The position numbers and the translations under genes were made by a program. A stretch of DNA of 64,000 nt from contig NZ_CP101717.1 of the NCBI RefSeq assembly GCF_030643825.1, positions 2,501,673-2,565,672 of the forward strand, given 5' to 3'. This document shows positions 18,191 to 27,560 of the stretch, piece by piece (position 1 is the stretch's first letter; each line of letters starts with the position of its first letter). The DNA comes from Salinispirillum sp. LH 10-3-1 (GTDB lineage Bacteria; Pseudomonadota; Gammaproteobacteria; Pseudomonadales; Natronospirillaceae). The notes beneath the pieces were generated by a model that was not told where the DNA came from, did not search any database, and saw nothing but the letters and a program-made list of their open reading frames with translations.

Positions 18191-18202
18191 GGAGAGCGAT
18201 TC

Positions 18203-19591
18203 ATGATAGGCACTATCTCAATGGCGTACCTTTTTTCCGCCGTTATGTTCATTCTCAGCCTCGGTGGCTTGAGTTCACAAGAAACCGCTAAACGCGGTGT
18301 CTGGTATGGCATCACTGGCATGATCATTGCGATCATTGCAACGGTGATGAGCGCCTCGGTGCAGGCGTACGGCATCATTGCAACCGTGATGATCATTGGC
18401 GCCATCATTGGCTTGGCCTTGGCGCGCCGGGTCGAAATGACCGCCATGCCGCAGTTGGTCGCCATGCTGCACAGCTTCGTCGGCTTGGCCGCCGTGCTCA
18501 TCGGCTGGAACAGCTACCTGGACCCGGCGTTTAACTACACCGGTGCCGACATGATCATCCACAACACGGAGATCTATCTCGGTATTTTCATCGGGGCAAT
18601 CACACTGACCGGCTCTCTGATGGCTTTCGGCAAGCTGCAAGGCTTTATCTCCGGCAAACCGCTGACCTTACCGGCCCGCCACTGGCTGAATTTGGTGGCC
18701 TTGATCATTACCGTTGTCATTCTCGTACTTGTGGTGCCAGAACAGCCGAACCCGCAAAGCGCCGCGCTGATCTTCGTGATGACGGTTATTGCTCTGTTGC
18801 TGGGCATTCACCTAATCGCGGCCATCGGCGGGGCAGACATGCCCGTGGTCGTCTCTATGCTGAACAGCTACTCAGGCTGGGCGGCAGCAGCGACCGGCTT
18901 TATGCTGTCGAACGACCTGCTGATCGTCGTGGGCGCTTTGGTCGGTTCGAGCGGGGCTATTCTGTCTTATATCATGTGTAAAGGTATGAACCGTTCGTTC
19001 ATCAGCGTCATCATGGGAGGATTCGGTACAGACTCCTCTACTGCCGGTGGCGATGAAGACCACGGCGATGTGGTTGCTACCTCAGCGGAAGATCTGGCCG
19101 AGGCGCTCGACAACGCCGACAGCGTGATCATTGTGCCTGGCTTTGGTATGGCGGTGGCGACAGCACAGACCGCCGTCAGTGATCTGACCGATGTCCTGCG
19201 CAAGAAGGGCAAGAACGTTCGCTTCGCTATTCACCCGGTCGCCGGTCGCCTGCCTGGCCATATGAACGTGTTGCTGGCAGAAGCCAATGTGCCTTACGAC
19301 ATCGTGATGGAAATGGACGAGATCAATGAAGATTTCGCCACCACCGATGTCGTACTGGTGATTGGCGCGAACGATATCGTCAACCCAGACGCCATCGAAA
19401 AACCCAACAGCCCTATTGCTGGCATGCCAGTATTGGAAGTTTGGAAAGCGCGTCAGTGCGTGGTACTCAAGCGCAGCATGGCAACCGGCTATGCTGGGGT
19501 ACAGAACCCGTTGTTCTATAAAGAGAATACGCGTATGTTATTTGGTGACGCGAAAGACAGTGTGCAAAAGATTGCCCACTCTCTAAGCTAA
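18203..19591 (+). CDS. pntB: NAD(P) transhydrogenase subunit beta
   Basis: 462 residues, the same length as E. coli PntB. About nine membrane helices are followed by the C-terminal NADP(H)-binding domain with [15 protein letters not shown] and the [19 protein letters not shown] loop. An acidic, Asp/Glu-rich hinge ([13 protein letters not shown]) joins the two parts. Ribosome-binding site AGGAGAG precedes the ATG. A strong terminator follows. Confidence 0.97.
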   Translation: MIGTISMAYLFSAVMFILSLGGLSSQETAKRGVWYGITGMIIAIIATVMSASVQAYGIIATVMIIGAIIGLALARRVEMTAMPQLVAMLHSFVGLAAVLIGWNSYLDPAFNYTGADMIIHNTEIYLGIFIGAITLTGSLMAFGKLQGFISGKPLTLPARHWLNLVALIITVVILVLVVPEQPNPQSAALIFVMTVIALLLGIHLIAAIGGADMPVVVSMLNSYSGWAAAATGFMLSNDLLIVVGALVGSSGAILSYIMCKGMNRSFISVIMGGFGTDSSTAGGDEDHGDVVATSAEDLAEALDNADSVIIVPGFGMAVATAQTAVSDLTDVLRKKGKNVRFAIHPVAGRLPGHMNVLLAEANVPYDIVMEMDEINEDFATTDVVLVIGANDIVNPDAIEKPNSPIAGMPVLEVWKARQCVVLKRSMATGYAGVQNPLFYKENTRMLFGDAKDSVQKIAHSLS

Positions 19592-19608
19592 CCATCATGA
19601 ACCTGAGA

Positions 19609-19643
19609 AGCCCGCCGTGTGCAAACACCGTGCGGGCTTTTTT
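19609..19643 (+). terminator. Intrinsic terminator of pntAB
   Basis: Seven-base stem AGCCCGC/GCGGGCT enclosing a GTGT-GCAA-ACAC inner hairpin, followed by a run of seven T residues, 18 bases after the pntB stop. Confidence 0.9.
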
Positions 19644-19734
19644 GTTCTTGCGTGGTGCAGCAGATCAGGCAGCCATAGGGCCACAAACTTGCCTACTGTT
19701 TCATAAGGCAGAGCCGTGCTATCTTGACACCTGA

Positions 19735-19748
19735 TTGACCTTAATCAG
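19735..19748 (+). promoter_or_regulatory. FNR/Anr-like box
   Basis: TTGAC-CTTA-ATCAG matches the FNR consensus TTGAT-N4-ATCAA at eight of ten defined positions with correct spacing. It is about 40 bases before the first in-frame ATG of the next gene and 55 before the preferred start. An Anr/FNR gene is in the same window. Single sites of this quality occur by chance, so this is a candidate only. Confidence 0.4.
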
Positions 19749-19789
19749 CCCCGTTTAAGCGCCCAACAATGCGCAAAGGACCAAAGGTT

Positions 19790-20275
19790 ATGGCTAAAGT
19801 GGGATTAGTTCGAATGCTACTGAGTTTTTTGCTGTCGGTAGCCGTTACAGCGGCAATAGGTGCCGTGATTCAAACACAATTTAATTTAGCGGCGCTAGAA
19901 AGCTTAGGGGTTGATATTCCTTGGTCTCTGCGCCTGGACTCGACACTGCACGACCTCTTGGGATTCACCCCGGTGTTCGCCATCCTCGTGCTGGTTGGCT
20001 TTCTCTGTGCCTTCCCGGTCGCCGGTGCACTGTCGAGCATTTTAACACCACTACGCGCAATCATTTATGCGCTTGCTGGCGTTGCAGCACTTTACGCCGC
20101 GTTTATGATCATCAATAGCCTGCTACCCATGCCCACCTTAATTGCCGCAACCCGAACACTAGAAGGCTTGGCAGCAATGAGCGCCTCGGGAGCCCTGGGC
20201 GGTTATCTTTATGCTCGGCTAACCAAACGCAAGCAACGTGGCTGGGACAGCGACATTGGAATGAGGTTTCGATAA
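19790..20275 (+). CDS. Hypothetical multi-pass membrane protein
   Basis: 161 residues from the ATG at 19790, which has AGGA nine bases upstream; an ATG at 19769 is in frame but lacks a site. About four to five helices (LLSFLLSVAVTAAIGAVI, VFAILVLVGFLCAFPVAGAL, IIYALAGVAALYAAFMI, and a C-terminal one) and a basic tail. No family recognised with confidence. Its stop shares one base with the start of the sugar dehydrogenase gene, so the two are coupled. Confidence 0.65.
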   Translation: MAKVGLVRMLLSFLLSVAVTAAIGAVIQTQFNLAALESLGVDIPWSLRLDSTLHDLLGFTPVFAILVLVGFLCAFPVAGALSSILTPLRAIIYALAGVAALYAAFMIINSLLPMPTLIAATRTLEGLAAMSASGALGGYLYARLTKRKQRGWDSDIGMRFR

Positions 20276-21408
20276 TGCACAGGTTTTTTGCCCGATTTAC
20301 TCGCCAAACCCTCCTCGTCATGGTGGCAGGAGCTACAGCACTGGCCGGCGCGCAAAGTCACAACAGCGGCGACTTTCGAACCGAAACTCTGACGTCAGGC
20401 TTCCAGTTTCCATGGTCGATGGCATTTTTGCCTGACGGTCGCATGTTAGTGACCGAGCGCGTTGGGCAACTGCGTATCGTGAATGCCGACGGCATCTTGG
20501 TAGATCAGATCGTGACCGGTTTACCCAATGATATTTTTGTCAGTGGTCAAGCCGGCCTGAAAGATGTCGTATTAGCCCCAGATTTTGGCACCAGCCGCCG
20601 CCTATTTCTTAGCTATGCCTGCGGCACTGCAAGCGCCAACAGCTTGTGCTTGAGCAGTGCTATCTTTGAGCAAAACAGCTTATCGGATCTGACTGAAATT
20701 TTCCGCACTCAGCCTGCGAAATCAGGCGCAGCACATTATGGTGGTCGCTTGGCCTTCCTGCCCGATGACACCTTTGTACTGACCACCGGTGACGGCTTCG
20801 ACTACCGCGAGCAAGCACAGAACCGTGCCAGCCACCTCGGCAAGCTGATCCGCCTGCACCAAGACGGTTCAGTACCTGACGACAACCCATTTTTAAACGA
20901 CTTGGATACAGCACCGGAAATCTATTCTCTAGGCCACCGCAACCCGCAAGGGATTGTCTATGACCCCGTTCGCCAACGCTTGATCAGCCACGAACATGGC
21001 CCGCGCGGCGGCGATGAATTGAACATCATCACCGCTGGCAACAACTATGGCTGGCCGATCACATCGCACGGTGTTGATTATACGGGCGCACAGATAACCC
21101 CTTTTCGTTCACGACCGGGTATGACTATGCCCATCATGACTTGGACGCCCTCTATCGCACCATCCGGCATGACGCTCTATGACGGAGATCTCTTTCCCCA
21201 GTGGCGCGGCGATCTGTTTATTACTGCCCTGGCAGGCAAAGCACTGCATCGAGTGCGCTTGGTAAACGACCAAGTGCGCACCGAAGAAAAATTGCTCACA
21301 GAATTGGACGAACGCTTGCGCGACGTGCGTACCGGCCCCGATGGCGCACTCTATGTTTTAACCGACAGCGCCATTGGGCGACTGCTACGCTTAACGCCCG
21401 TGGATTAG
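20275..21408 (+). CDS. PQQ-dependent soluble aldose sugar dehydrogenase (YliI/Asd-like)
   Basis: 377 residues with a Sec signal (about 1-26, cleavage near AGA-QS). Beta-propeller motifs of the GdhB/Asd family are visible: PWSMAFLPDGRMLVTER, GLKDVVLAPDF, HRNPQGIVYDP and EHGPRGGDELN, the last two carrying PQQ- and Ca-binding residues in characterised members. It would oxidise sugars in the periplasm and pass electrons to the respiratory chain. No PQQ synthesis genes are in the window. The 3' end overlaps the convergent serine hydrolase by four bases. Confidence 0.88.
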   Translation: MHRFFARFTRQTLLVMVAGATALAGAQSHNSGDFRTETLTSGFQFPWSMAFLPDGRMLVTERVGQLRIVNADGILVDQIVTGLPNDIFVSGQAGLKDVVLAPDFGTSRRLFLSYACGTASANSLCLSSAIFEQNSLSDLTEIFRTQPAKSGAAHYGGRLAFLPDDTFVLTTGDGFDYREQAQNRASHLGKLIRLHQDGSVPDDNPFLNDLDTAPEIYSLGHRNPQGIVYDPVRQRLISHEHGPRGGDELNIITAGNNYGWPITSHGVDYTGAQITPFRSRPGMTMPIMTWTPSIAPSGMTLYDGDLFPQWRGDLFITALAGKALHRVRLVNDQVRTEEKLLTELDERLRDVRTGPDGALYVLTDSAIGRLLRLTPVD

Positions 21409-22418
21409 GAAGCCGCAGCCAGTTGCGCGGCGGAGATCAGCGCCTGACCGACGAACCGATGCAGTTCGCGCACGTAGCGCCCGCCCGGGGACGGTGGATT
21501 AGGATCAGAAGTGATCACCACCGTCATTTGCATGCTGGGAATTACATACAATAACTGGCCTCCGTAACCACGCCCATAGTAAACACGCTCACCCGCCAGT
21601 TCGGTGATGAACCAACCGTAGCCATAATCGTCGTTGCTCCACGGGGACGTACCACGGCCACGCCAAGACTCTTCGATCCAACGTTCAGACAACACCCGCT
21701 GGCCGTTAAACATCCCCCCTTGTCGATACATCTCCCCAAAGCGCAGCAGGTCATTGGGTGACATAACCATGTCGTTACCACCAAAATAGAAGCCTTGTGG
21801 GTCGCGCAACCAAGGATTCACAGTTATACCCAAAGGGTCGCCCAGCCAGTCACGTGCCAAGGCTAAGGTGCTGCGACCGGAGGTTTCAGTCAAGGCAACC
21901 GACGCCAAGTGCGTACTGCCCGTAGAGTACAGCATACGTCCGCCGGGCTCGTCGACAAAAGGACGGCTAAGAGCGAAGGCAACCCAATCACTGCTGACCA
22001 CCCAGCGGCCATAATTGCCGCCTGACGTCCGTTCAAGCCCTGCTCGCATCGACACTAAATGCTCGAGCGTAATCTTATCGATACCCACGCTGGCATTGGA
22101 AGGAATTCGACGTGGTATCAGCTCTGGCACCGTTTGTTCCATGGTCACCACATCGCGATCAACCGCCGCACCGACAATCGCCGACAACACCGTCTTCGAC
22201 AGGGATTTGATGTTCGCCGGCCGATCAACGCCGGGGCCGCCGAAAGATTCCGAGATTTCAATCTGTCCTTGGTAAGCCACAACCAGAGAGTGCAGGCGAG
22301 AAAATTGGCTAGCTTGTGCCACCGCACGTGCCTTCAACTCCGGATTTAAACCCTCAGCACTGACCGTCGTCACTGCTAGGCAGGCCATGATCCCCAACAA
22401 CACCTTAAGTCGAATCAT
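21405..22418 (-). CDS. Serine hydrolase, class C beta-lactamase/penicillin-binding fold
   Basis: 337 residues with a signal peptide (about 1-21). Catalytic SxxK is SLSK at residues 72-75. The second motif is Y-S-T (MLYSTGSTH), replacing the usual YxN. A late GYGGQ segment takes the place of the KTG box. Such proteins are periplasmic esterases or D,D-peptidases; real beta-lactamase activity is unlikely from the motif deviations. It stands alone, convergent with the sugar dehydrogenase. Confidence 0.83.
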   Translation of the reverse strand: MIRLKVLLGIMACLAVTTVSAEGLNPELKARAVAQASQFSRLHSLVVAYQGQIEISESFGGPGVDRPANIKSLSKTVLSAIVGAAVDRDVVTMEQTVPELIPRRIPSNASVGIDKITLEHLVSMRAGLERTSGGNYGRWVVSSDWVAFALSRPFVDEPGGRMLYSTGSTHLASVALTETSGRSTLALARDWLGDPLGITVNPWLRDPQGFYFGGNDMVMSPNDLLRFGEMYRQGGMFNGQRVLSERWIEESWRGRGTSPWSNDDYGYGWFITELAGERVYYGRGYGGQLLYVIPSMQMTVVITSDPNPPSPGGRYVRELHRFVGQALISAAQLAAAS

Positions 22419-22676
22419 ACGTTGCCTCTTAGATTGGAAACCACGCCTTTAGCGGCATGCTCATTATGGGATTGCATAGCGGGTGCTAAACGAGTCTTAC
22501 CTGCCTAGATCAATCCTGCAAGTTACTATGCAGACAGAAAACACCAATACAGCACCCGTAACCCCACTTTTATAGCGTTTTCATCTTTCAAAACCCACCT
22601 ATACGCCCGATTAGTCTTATAGCCCAGATATCGTTGTGTAAACTTTAAGCAGGTGCACTGACAGCGGAGCTTGCTG

Positions 22677-23228
22677 ATGAAACGATTCTTCTACTTGGCG
22701 AAGTCCTTAGACAATGTTGAAAACATTTCTCATACGATGGAAAAGAACGGCATTGATTACTGGCATTTTCATGTGCTCAGTAAAGATGAGGATGGCGTTA
22801 TACGCCGACGCCTTCACACTGCCAATATCTTTCAACGGTTGGATATTGTACACAGTATGCAACGAGGCATGATTTGGGGCTTATCGGCTGGGCTGGTCAT
22901 TGTACTGGGCGTCACCTTGATCTTCAGTGACCTGAGACAGGAAGTACACCCGCTGTTCTGGATGGCCATGACCGCATTCTTTGCGATGTTTGGTACTTGG
23001 GTCGGCGGTCTGTCGGGTGTTCATTTTGAAAATTATAAAATTCGGCGCTTTCACGACCAAATCGAGGCAGGCATGCATCTGATCATGATCGACGTGCCGC
23101 GCGATCAGGAAGACGATGTGCGTAATCTAATGGCTGAATTCCATCCCGAAGCGAAATGGCAAGGTGCAGAAAGCACTTGGGATAACCCGTTCAAGGGTGA
23201 TGACGGAAAGGCGCATTTTATTAAGTAA
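22677..23228 (+). CDS. Hypothetical membrane protein with two central helices
   Basis: 183 residues from the ATG with GGAG seven bases upstream. A soluble N-terminal part (KRFFYLAKSLDNVENISHTMEKNGI) resembling a small alpha/beta regulatory fold is followed by two helices (about 67-85 and 93-117, the second with Gly-rich GTWVGGLSGV) and a soluble tail. The pattern recalls DUF1269-like proteins in which a glycine-zipper helix pair follows a nucleotide-like fold. Function unknown. It ends at a bidirectional terminator. Confidence 0.65.
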   Translation: MKRFFYLAKSLDNVENISHTMEKNGIDYWHFHVLSKDEDGVIRRRLHTANIFQRLDIVHSMQRGMIWGLSAGLVIVLGVTLIFSDLRQEVHPLFWMAMTAFFAMFGTWVGGLSGVHFENYKIRRFHDQIEAGMHLIMIDVPRDQEDDVRNLMAEFHPEAKWQGAESTWDNPFKGDDGKAHFIK

Positions 23229-23278
23229 TACCTATAAATCCGCACCTAAGGGTTTAAGGAAGCAGTAACCCGAAAACA

Positions 23279-23305
23279 AAAAAAGGGGCTTGAAGCCCCT
23301 TTTTT
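23279..23305. terminator. Bidirectional intrinsic terminator
   Basis: GGGGCT-TGA-AGCCCC stem with an A-run before and a T-run after, so it works in both directions. It separates the convergent genes ending at 23228 (plus) and 23322 (minus). Confidence 0.9.
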
Positions 23306-23321
23306 GCATCACACAACGACC

Positions 23322-23660
23322 TTAGTTCATCATGTTTTGCACGCGTTCCAACAACTCAGGATCATTCTGAATGGCAAATGCGATGTTGTTGTACGTCGCC
23401 ACCTCCAAACCAATGTCCTCGACTGCTTCTACCATCAATTGACCGGCTTCTTCTTGCAATGCTGCAGCGTCAGCGGGGTCTTCAACCGTCGCCAAACGTG
23501 CAGAGTATTCGTTACGAATTTCTTCAATATCAGTCTGTACCTCCACGAAGAGCTCCAGCTGCTGCTCATTAAATTCTGCATCCATTTCCTGGGCTGACAC
23601 AGCTGCTGCGCCACCCATACCGATCAACAGGGCAAACATCAGGGCGATTAGCTTTTGCAT
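23322..23660 (-). CDS. Secreted DUF4168-type small protein
   Basis: 112 residues with a clear signal peptide cleaved after VSAQ or VSA. The mature part is acidic and all-helical with the DUF4168 pattern: ELFVEVQTDIEEIRNEY, a middle LQEEAGQLMVEAVEDIGLEVATYNNIA, and a final NDPELLERVQNMM. Members are periplasmic and of unknown function. Upstream (23757-23769) lies an AT-rich 13-base palindrome TTGACTTAATCAA. Confidence 0.75.
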   Translation of the reverse strand: MQKLIALMFALLIGMGGAAAVSAQEMDAEFNEQQLELFVEVQTDIEEIRNEYSARLATVEDPADAAALQEEAGQLMVEAVEDIGLEVATYNNIAFAIQNDPELLERVQNMMN

Positions 23661-23866
23661 AAGATTTCCTCTCTCGTTGCTTCACTTTGGGTTCACTTAA
23701 CGACATCGCACAGACCATGCCACCTTTGCTAGATAACTCATAAGTAACTGTTTTTATTGACTTAATCAATATTTTTCGGCGTCCACGCCAGGTCACCCCT
23801 GATTTGACATCAACCACATCAGTGTGTCATTTTGACGCATGTGCCAACAATGCTTGTAGGATTTTG

Positions 23867-25327
23867 ATGCCATTTCCCTCTATCTGGACCAGCCTGCGCG
23901 CTGTGCTGCTGTGGCAGGTTGCCCTGCCTATGCTCGCCCTACTGGCCCTGATTCTAGCCGGTGCGCTGGCCGTAATCAGCGAACTTAGCGAGCAGCGCTT
24001 ACAGCGCGACTTACGACAGGTTGCACGGGCCATTCATCTCCCCGTGTCACAGGCGTTAGAGCGTAAAGACTTCGCCCAGTTACAGACGAGTCTTGAATCG
24101 GTATTTGATATCAGCGAAGTCTATGGTGCTTATTTATTCGACGAAAACGGGGGGCGCTTGGTAAGTTTTGGCGCGGTAAACCCTACTCAAGCACAAGCAG
24201 ATGAAGCGCTGCAGCTGACCGAACGCGGCGAATTCGCTCAGTATGAACGCATTCGCGGGCGCAATGTGTATTCTTTCTTCCTGCCACTCTTCGATACCTC
24301 TGGACAACCCAGCGGCCTCTTACAGGTCACTCGCTTACGCGCCGACATCGAACGTGAGTTGACCCAACTTAAGGCGTGGTCATGGCTCGGCTTCGCCGCC
24401 GTCGCGCTGCTCATTCTTGGCACCTTAGCGCTCACCCACCAACGCAGTGTTGGTCGGCCCTTGCAGGCCTTACTGACCAGCATGCGCCAAGTCAGTGCCG
24501 GGCAAATCAGCCATCGTGCCAAGCCCGTGGGGCCACAAGAAATCCAAGAGCTGGCATCAACCCTGAATGGCATGCTGGACGCCATAGCAAAAGCAGAGCA
24601 ACAAGCTGCTGAACAAAGAAAGGCTGGTGAAATACTGACCGAAAAGCTACGACAAACCGAAACCCTTGCAGCCTTGGGTCAACTGTCCGGGGGTGTAGCC
24701 CACGAATTAGGCGCACCACTGACGGTGGTGGATGGGCGGGCTCGCCGTCTCTTGAGGCATACGACTGCCCCGCAGGATGTGGCCGAGCTGGAGGACATTC
24801 GTGAACAGACACGCCGCATGACGGCCATCGTTGAACAGTTGCTCAGCTACGGCCGCAGCTCACGCCACCAGCATCGTCCTATTGCATTGACGGACTGGCT
24901 GGAACAAACGCTGCAACACAACCGCGCTGCCTTTCATGCAACGCAAATTCAGGCCGGGCCTGAGGTATCCGTATACGGTGACGCGCTGAGCCTTGAACAG
25001 GTACTCAGCAATCTCTTGCGTAATGCCTGGCAGGCACCAGAGGTCAACCAGGTCGCGATCCGCTGGTCGGTAACGGACGGCACACTGCAGCTCTCTGTGG
25101 AAGACAACGGCAAAGGCATAGCAACAGACCAGCGCGAGCGGATATTCGAGCCGTTCTTCACCACCAAACAACCCGGTGATGGAACCGGGTTGGGCTTGGC
25201 CATCGCACAGCGGGTGCTGCGCGAGCACAATGGCCAGCTCAGGGTGTCCGACAGCGCATTGGGTGGCGCCTGCTTTACGCTGACCCTGCCGGTGCATCGA
25301 ACAGATCAAGGTACGCATCATGAATAA
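23867..25327 (+). CDS. Sensor histidine kinase (NtrB/ZraS-like)
   Basis: 486 residues from the ATG at 23867 (TAGGA six bases upstream). Two membrane helices (about 15-37 and 171-190) flank a periplasmic domain of about 130 residues; HAMP at 191-245; phospho-acceptor His279 in GGVAHELGAPL; ATPase motifs NLLRNAWQAP, VEDNGKGIA and GDGTGLGLAI. The H-box is of the NtrB-type family pairing with sigma-54 regulators. It overlaps the regulator gene by eight bases. The signal is unknown. Confidence 0.9.
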   Translation: MPFPSIWTSLRAVLLWQVALPMLALLALILAGALAVISELSEQRLQRDLRQVARAIHLPVSQALERKDFAQLQTSLESVFDISEVYGAYLFDENGGRLVSFGAVNPTQAQADEALQLTERGEFAQYERIRGRNVYSFFLPLFDTSGQPSGLLQVTRLRADIERELTQLKAWSWLGFAAVALLILGTLALTHQRSVGRPLQALLTSMRQVSAGQISHRAKPVGPQEIQELASTLNGMLDAIAKAEQQAAEQRKAGEILTEKLRQTETLAALGQLSGGVAHELGAPLTVVDGRARRLLRHTTAPQDVAELEDIREQTRRMTAIVEQLLSYGRSSRHQHRPIALTDWLEQTLQHNRAAFHATQIQAGPEVSVYGDALSLEQVLSNLLRNAWQAPEVNQVAIRWSVTDGTLQLSVEDNGKGIATDQRERIFEPFFTTKQPGDGTGLGLAIAQRVLREHNGQLRVSDSALGGACFTLTLPVHRTDQGTHHE

Positions 25328-26729
25328 ACCAGCCTTACCCATTCTATTGGTCGAAGACGATGAAGCGCTCGCCCGCCTGATCAGCGACGAATTGGATACC
25401 GAGGGGTGGTTGTTGACCGTATGCCATACGCTGCAAGCGGCGAATGAATGGCTGGCCTCTCATCGTCCCAGTCTGGTCATCACGGATTTACGATTGCCGG
25501 ACGGTAATGGCATGGAACTGGTGAACGCCCTGACCGCAGATGAGCGTGCCGACCGCCCCAGCATCATTGTTATTACTGCCTTTGGCAGCGTGCGCCAAGC
25601 CGTCAGGGCCCTTCAAGCAGGGGCTAACGACTTCCTGACGAAACCCTTAGATATCGATCACTTCATGCTGTGCGTACAACGCGTGTTGCAACACCGCAGC
25701 CTGCACGATGAGCTGAACCGCTACCGGGCACTATCGCAAGATGCCGGGTTCCACGGTTTGTTTGGCCAAAGCCCTGCCATGCGGCAACTGTACGAACAAA
25801 TCCGGGTGATCGGCCGCGCTCAGGGGCCCGTCTTGATCAACGGTGAAAGTGGAACCGGTAAAGAGTTGGTGGCACGTGCCTTGGTGGCGGAGAGTGATCG
25901 CGCTGACAAGCCCTTTCTGGCTGTCAATTGTGCAGGGATTCCGCAAGAATTGCTGGAAAGTGAATTCTTTGGACACGCTGCTGGCGCCTTCACCGGAGCT
26001 CGTAAAGCACGTAAAGGCTTACTGCAAGAAGCCAATGGCGGTACGCTGTTATTGGATGAAATTGGCGAGATGCCCCTGTCTCTGCAAGCCAAGCTGTTGC
26101 GTGCTTTGCAAGATGGCTCTATACGCCCGGTCGGGCAAGACACCGAAGAACAGGTAGATGTACGCATCATCGCTGCCACGCACCGCGACCTCCGCCAGCA
26201 GGCGGAGTCAGGCGCGTTCCGTGAAGATCTGTACTATCGCCTCGAAACCTTCGCTCTGCATGTCCCAGCCTTGCGTGATCGCGGTGACGATCGCGAGCTG
26301 TTGGCGCAGCGCTTTCTCAATCAGCTCACCATTGCACAAAACAAACCGCAGCACGGATTTTCTTTGGCAGCGCGCCAGCTGATCAATGACTACCCGTTTC
26401 CGGGCAATGTACGAGAGCTACAGAACGCCGTAGAGCGTGCCCTGGCGTTCTGTCGCGATCAGGAAATCACGCCTGAGCACTTGCCCAGCCGTATGCTACA
26501 GACAGCAACACTAGCAAGCACCGAGACTGTGCGGCATGGCCCCAACCGCGACGCGTCGAGCCTACTGCAAGGGCCCGTGCTGCCCACGCTCGACGAGTTG
26601 CAGCAGCGCTATGTGCATATGGTGCTCGATGAAGTACAGGGCAACAAAAGGCGCGCTGCAGCCTTGTTAGGCATTGGACGGCGCACCCTGTATCGCTGGC
26701 TGGAAGCGAGCGATACAGCAGACGAGTAA
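25320..26729 (+). CDS. Sigma-54-dependent response regulator (NtrC family)
   Basis: 469 residues. Receiver domain with phospho-acceptor D56 (ITDLRLPDG). AAA+ domain with Walker A GESGTGKE, the sigma-54 contact loop GAFTGA and Walker B LLLDEIGEM. C-terminal Fis-type helix-turn-helix NKRRAAALLGIGRRTLYRWL. It would activate sigma-54 promoters when phosphorylated by the kinase encoded just upstream. No obvious target operon or -24/-12 promoter is beside it. Confidence 0.94.
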   Translation: MNKPALPILLVEDDEALARLISDELDTEGWLLTVCHTLQAANEWLASHRPSLVITDLRLPDGNGMELVNALTADERADRPSIIVITAFGSVRQAVRALQAGANDFLTKPLDIDHFMLCVQRVLQHRSLHDELNRYRALSQDAGFHGLFGQSPAMRQLYEQIRVIGRAQGPVLINGESGTGKELVARALVAESDRADKPFLAVNCAGIPQELLESEFFGHAAGAFTGARKARKGLLQEANGGTLLLDEIGEMPLSLQAKLLRALQDGSIRPVGQDTEEQVDVRIIAATHRDLRQQAESGAFREDLYYRLETFALHVPALRDRGDDRELLAQRFLNQLTIAQNKPQHGFSLAARQLINDYPFPGNVRELQNAVERALAFCRDQEITPEHLPSRMLQTATLASTETVRHGPNRDASSLLQGPVLPTLDELQQRYVHMVLDEVQGNKRRAAALLGIGRRTLYRWLEASDTADE

Positions 26730-26730
26730 A

Positions 26731-27393
26731 TCAGCTCGCTTGTTTTTGCGCAATTTCACGCAGGGCGTTGACGAACACGGCAGCGGGCTGGCCGCCCGTG
26801 ATGGCATACTGGTCGTTGATGATAAAGGTCGGCACCGAGCTAACCCCCATACGCCGCAGTTGCTCTTCTTCGCCGCGCACTTCTTCGACATACTGATCCG
26901 AGTCCAGAGCAACCAGCGCTGCGTCACCGTCCAAGCCTGCCTGCTCTGCAGCACGGCGCAATACACTCGGATCACCCGGGTTTTCGTTGCGCTGAAAATA
27001 GGCTGCGAACAACGCTTGTTTCAGTGCCGATTGCTTTTCCGGACCTGCGCTATCCAATGCCCAACGCAATAGACGATGAGCATCAAAGGTACCGTAAATT
27101 CGCATATCCGGCGAAAAGTGAAAGGCGAAACCCGCTTGTTCACCGATGTCTGAAATCCGCTGACGATTTGCTTCACTGTCCGCTGCGGTGCTGCCGTATT
27201 TCTTAGCGAGGTGCTCACCCAGATGTTCGCCTTCCGGCACGATATCCGGATTTAACTCAAAGGGTAGCCAAGATATATCTGCGACCACCTCCCCTTTGAG
27301 CTCCTGCATGGCCTGCAGCAAGTGGGCGTAGCCAATGGCACACCAAGGGCAAACGACGTCCGAGGCTATCTTGATATTTAGAGTCGCGGTCAT
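26731..27393 (-). CDS. DsbA-family oxidoreductase, FrnE-like
   Basis: 220 residues from MTATLNIKIASD. Thioredoxin-fold active site CPWC at residues 15-18 followed by the helical insert of the DsbA/FrnE/HCCA-isomerase family, and the cis-Pro segment VSSVPTFIIND. There is no signal peptide, so it acts in the cytosol, as FrnE proteins do in oxidative stress. An upstream in-frame start would add 13 non-conserved residues. It is convergent with the NtrC-like gene, one base apart. Confidence 0.87.
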   Translation of the reverse strand: MTATLNIKIASDVVCPWCAIGYAHLLQAMQELKGEVVADISWLPFELNPDIVPEGEHLGEHLAKKYGSTAADSEANRQRISDIGEQAGFAFHFSPDMRIYGTFDAHRLLRWALDSAGPEKQSALKQALFAAYFQRNENPGDPSVLRRAAEQAGLDGDAALVALDSDQYVEEVRGEEEQLRRMGVSSVPTFIINDQYAITGGQPAAVFVNALREIAQKQAS

Positions 27394-27560
27394 GCTACTG
27401 GCTCCCAAAAAGTCCAAATCAGTTACGGGCATTATACGACTTTACAGCACGATTAGATGTTTCCTTCTGTCACTCATCCGACGCTCGGTAAACTTCCGCT
27501 ATACTGCACTGTCTTCTTAACCCATCAGTCTTGGATGCAACACTTGAACGGAACCATTTC

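Noticed and set aside
21405-22418. Acquired beta-lactamase
   Set aside because: SxxK is present but the YxN motif is Y-S-T and no KTG box is seen; it is more likely a peptidase or esterase.
23757-23769. TTGACTTAATCAA palindrome as an FNR site for the DUF4168 gene
   Set aside because: The half-sites are one base too close (13 instead of 14), so it does not fit the FNR spacing, though it could bind another dimeric regulator.
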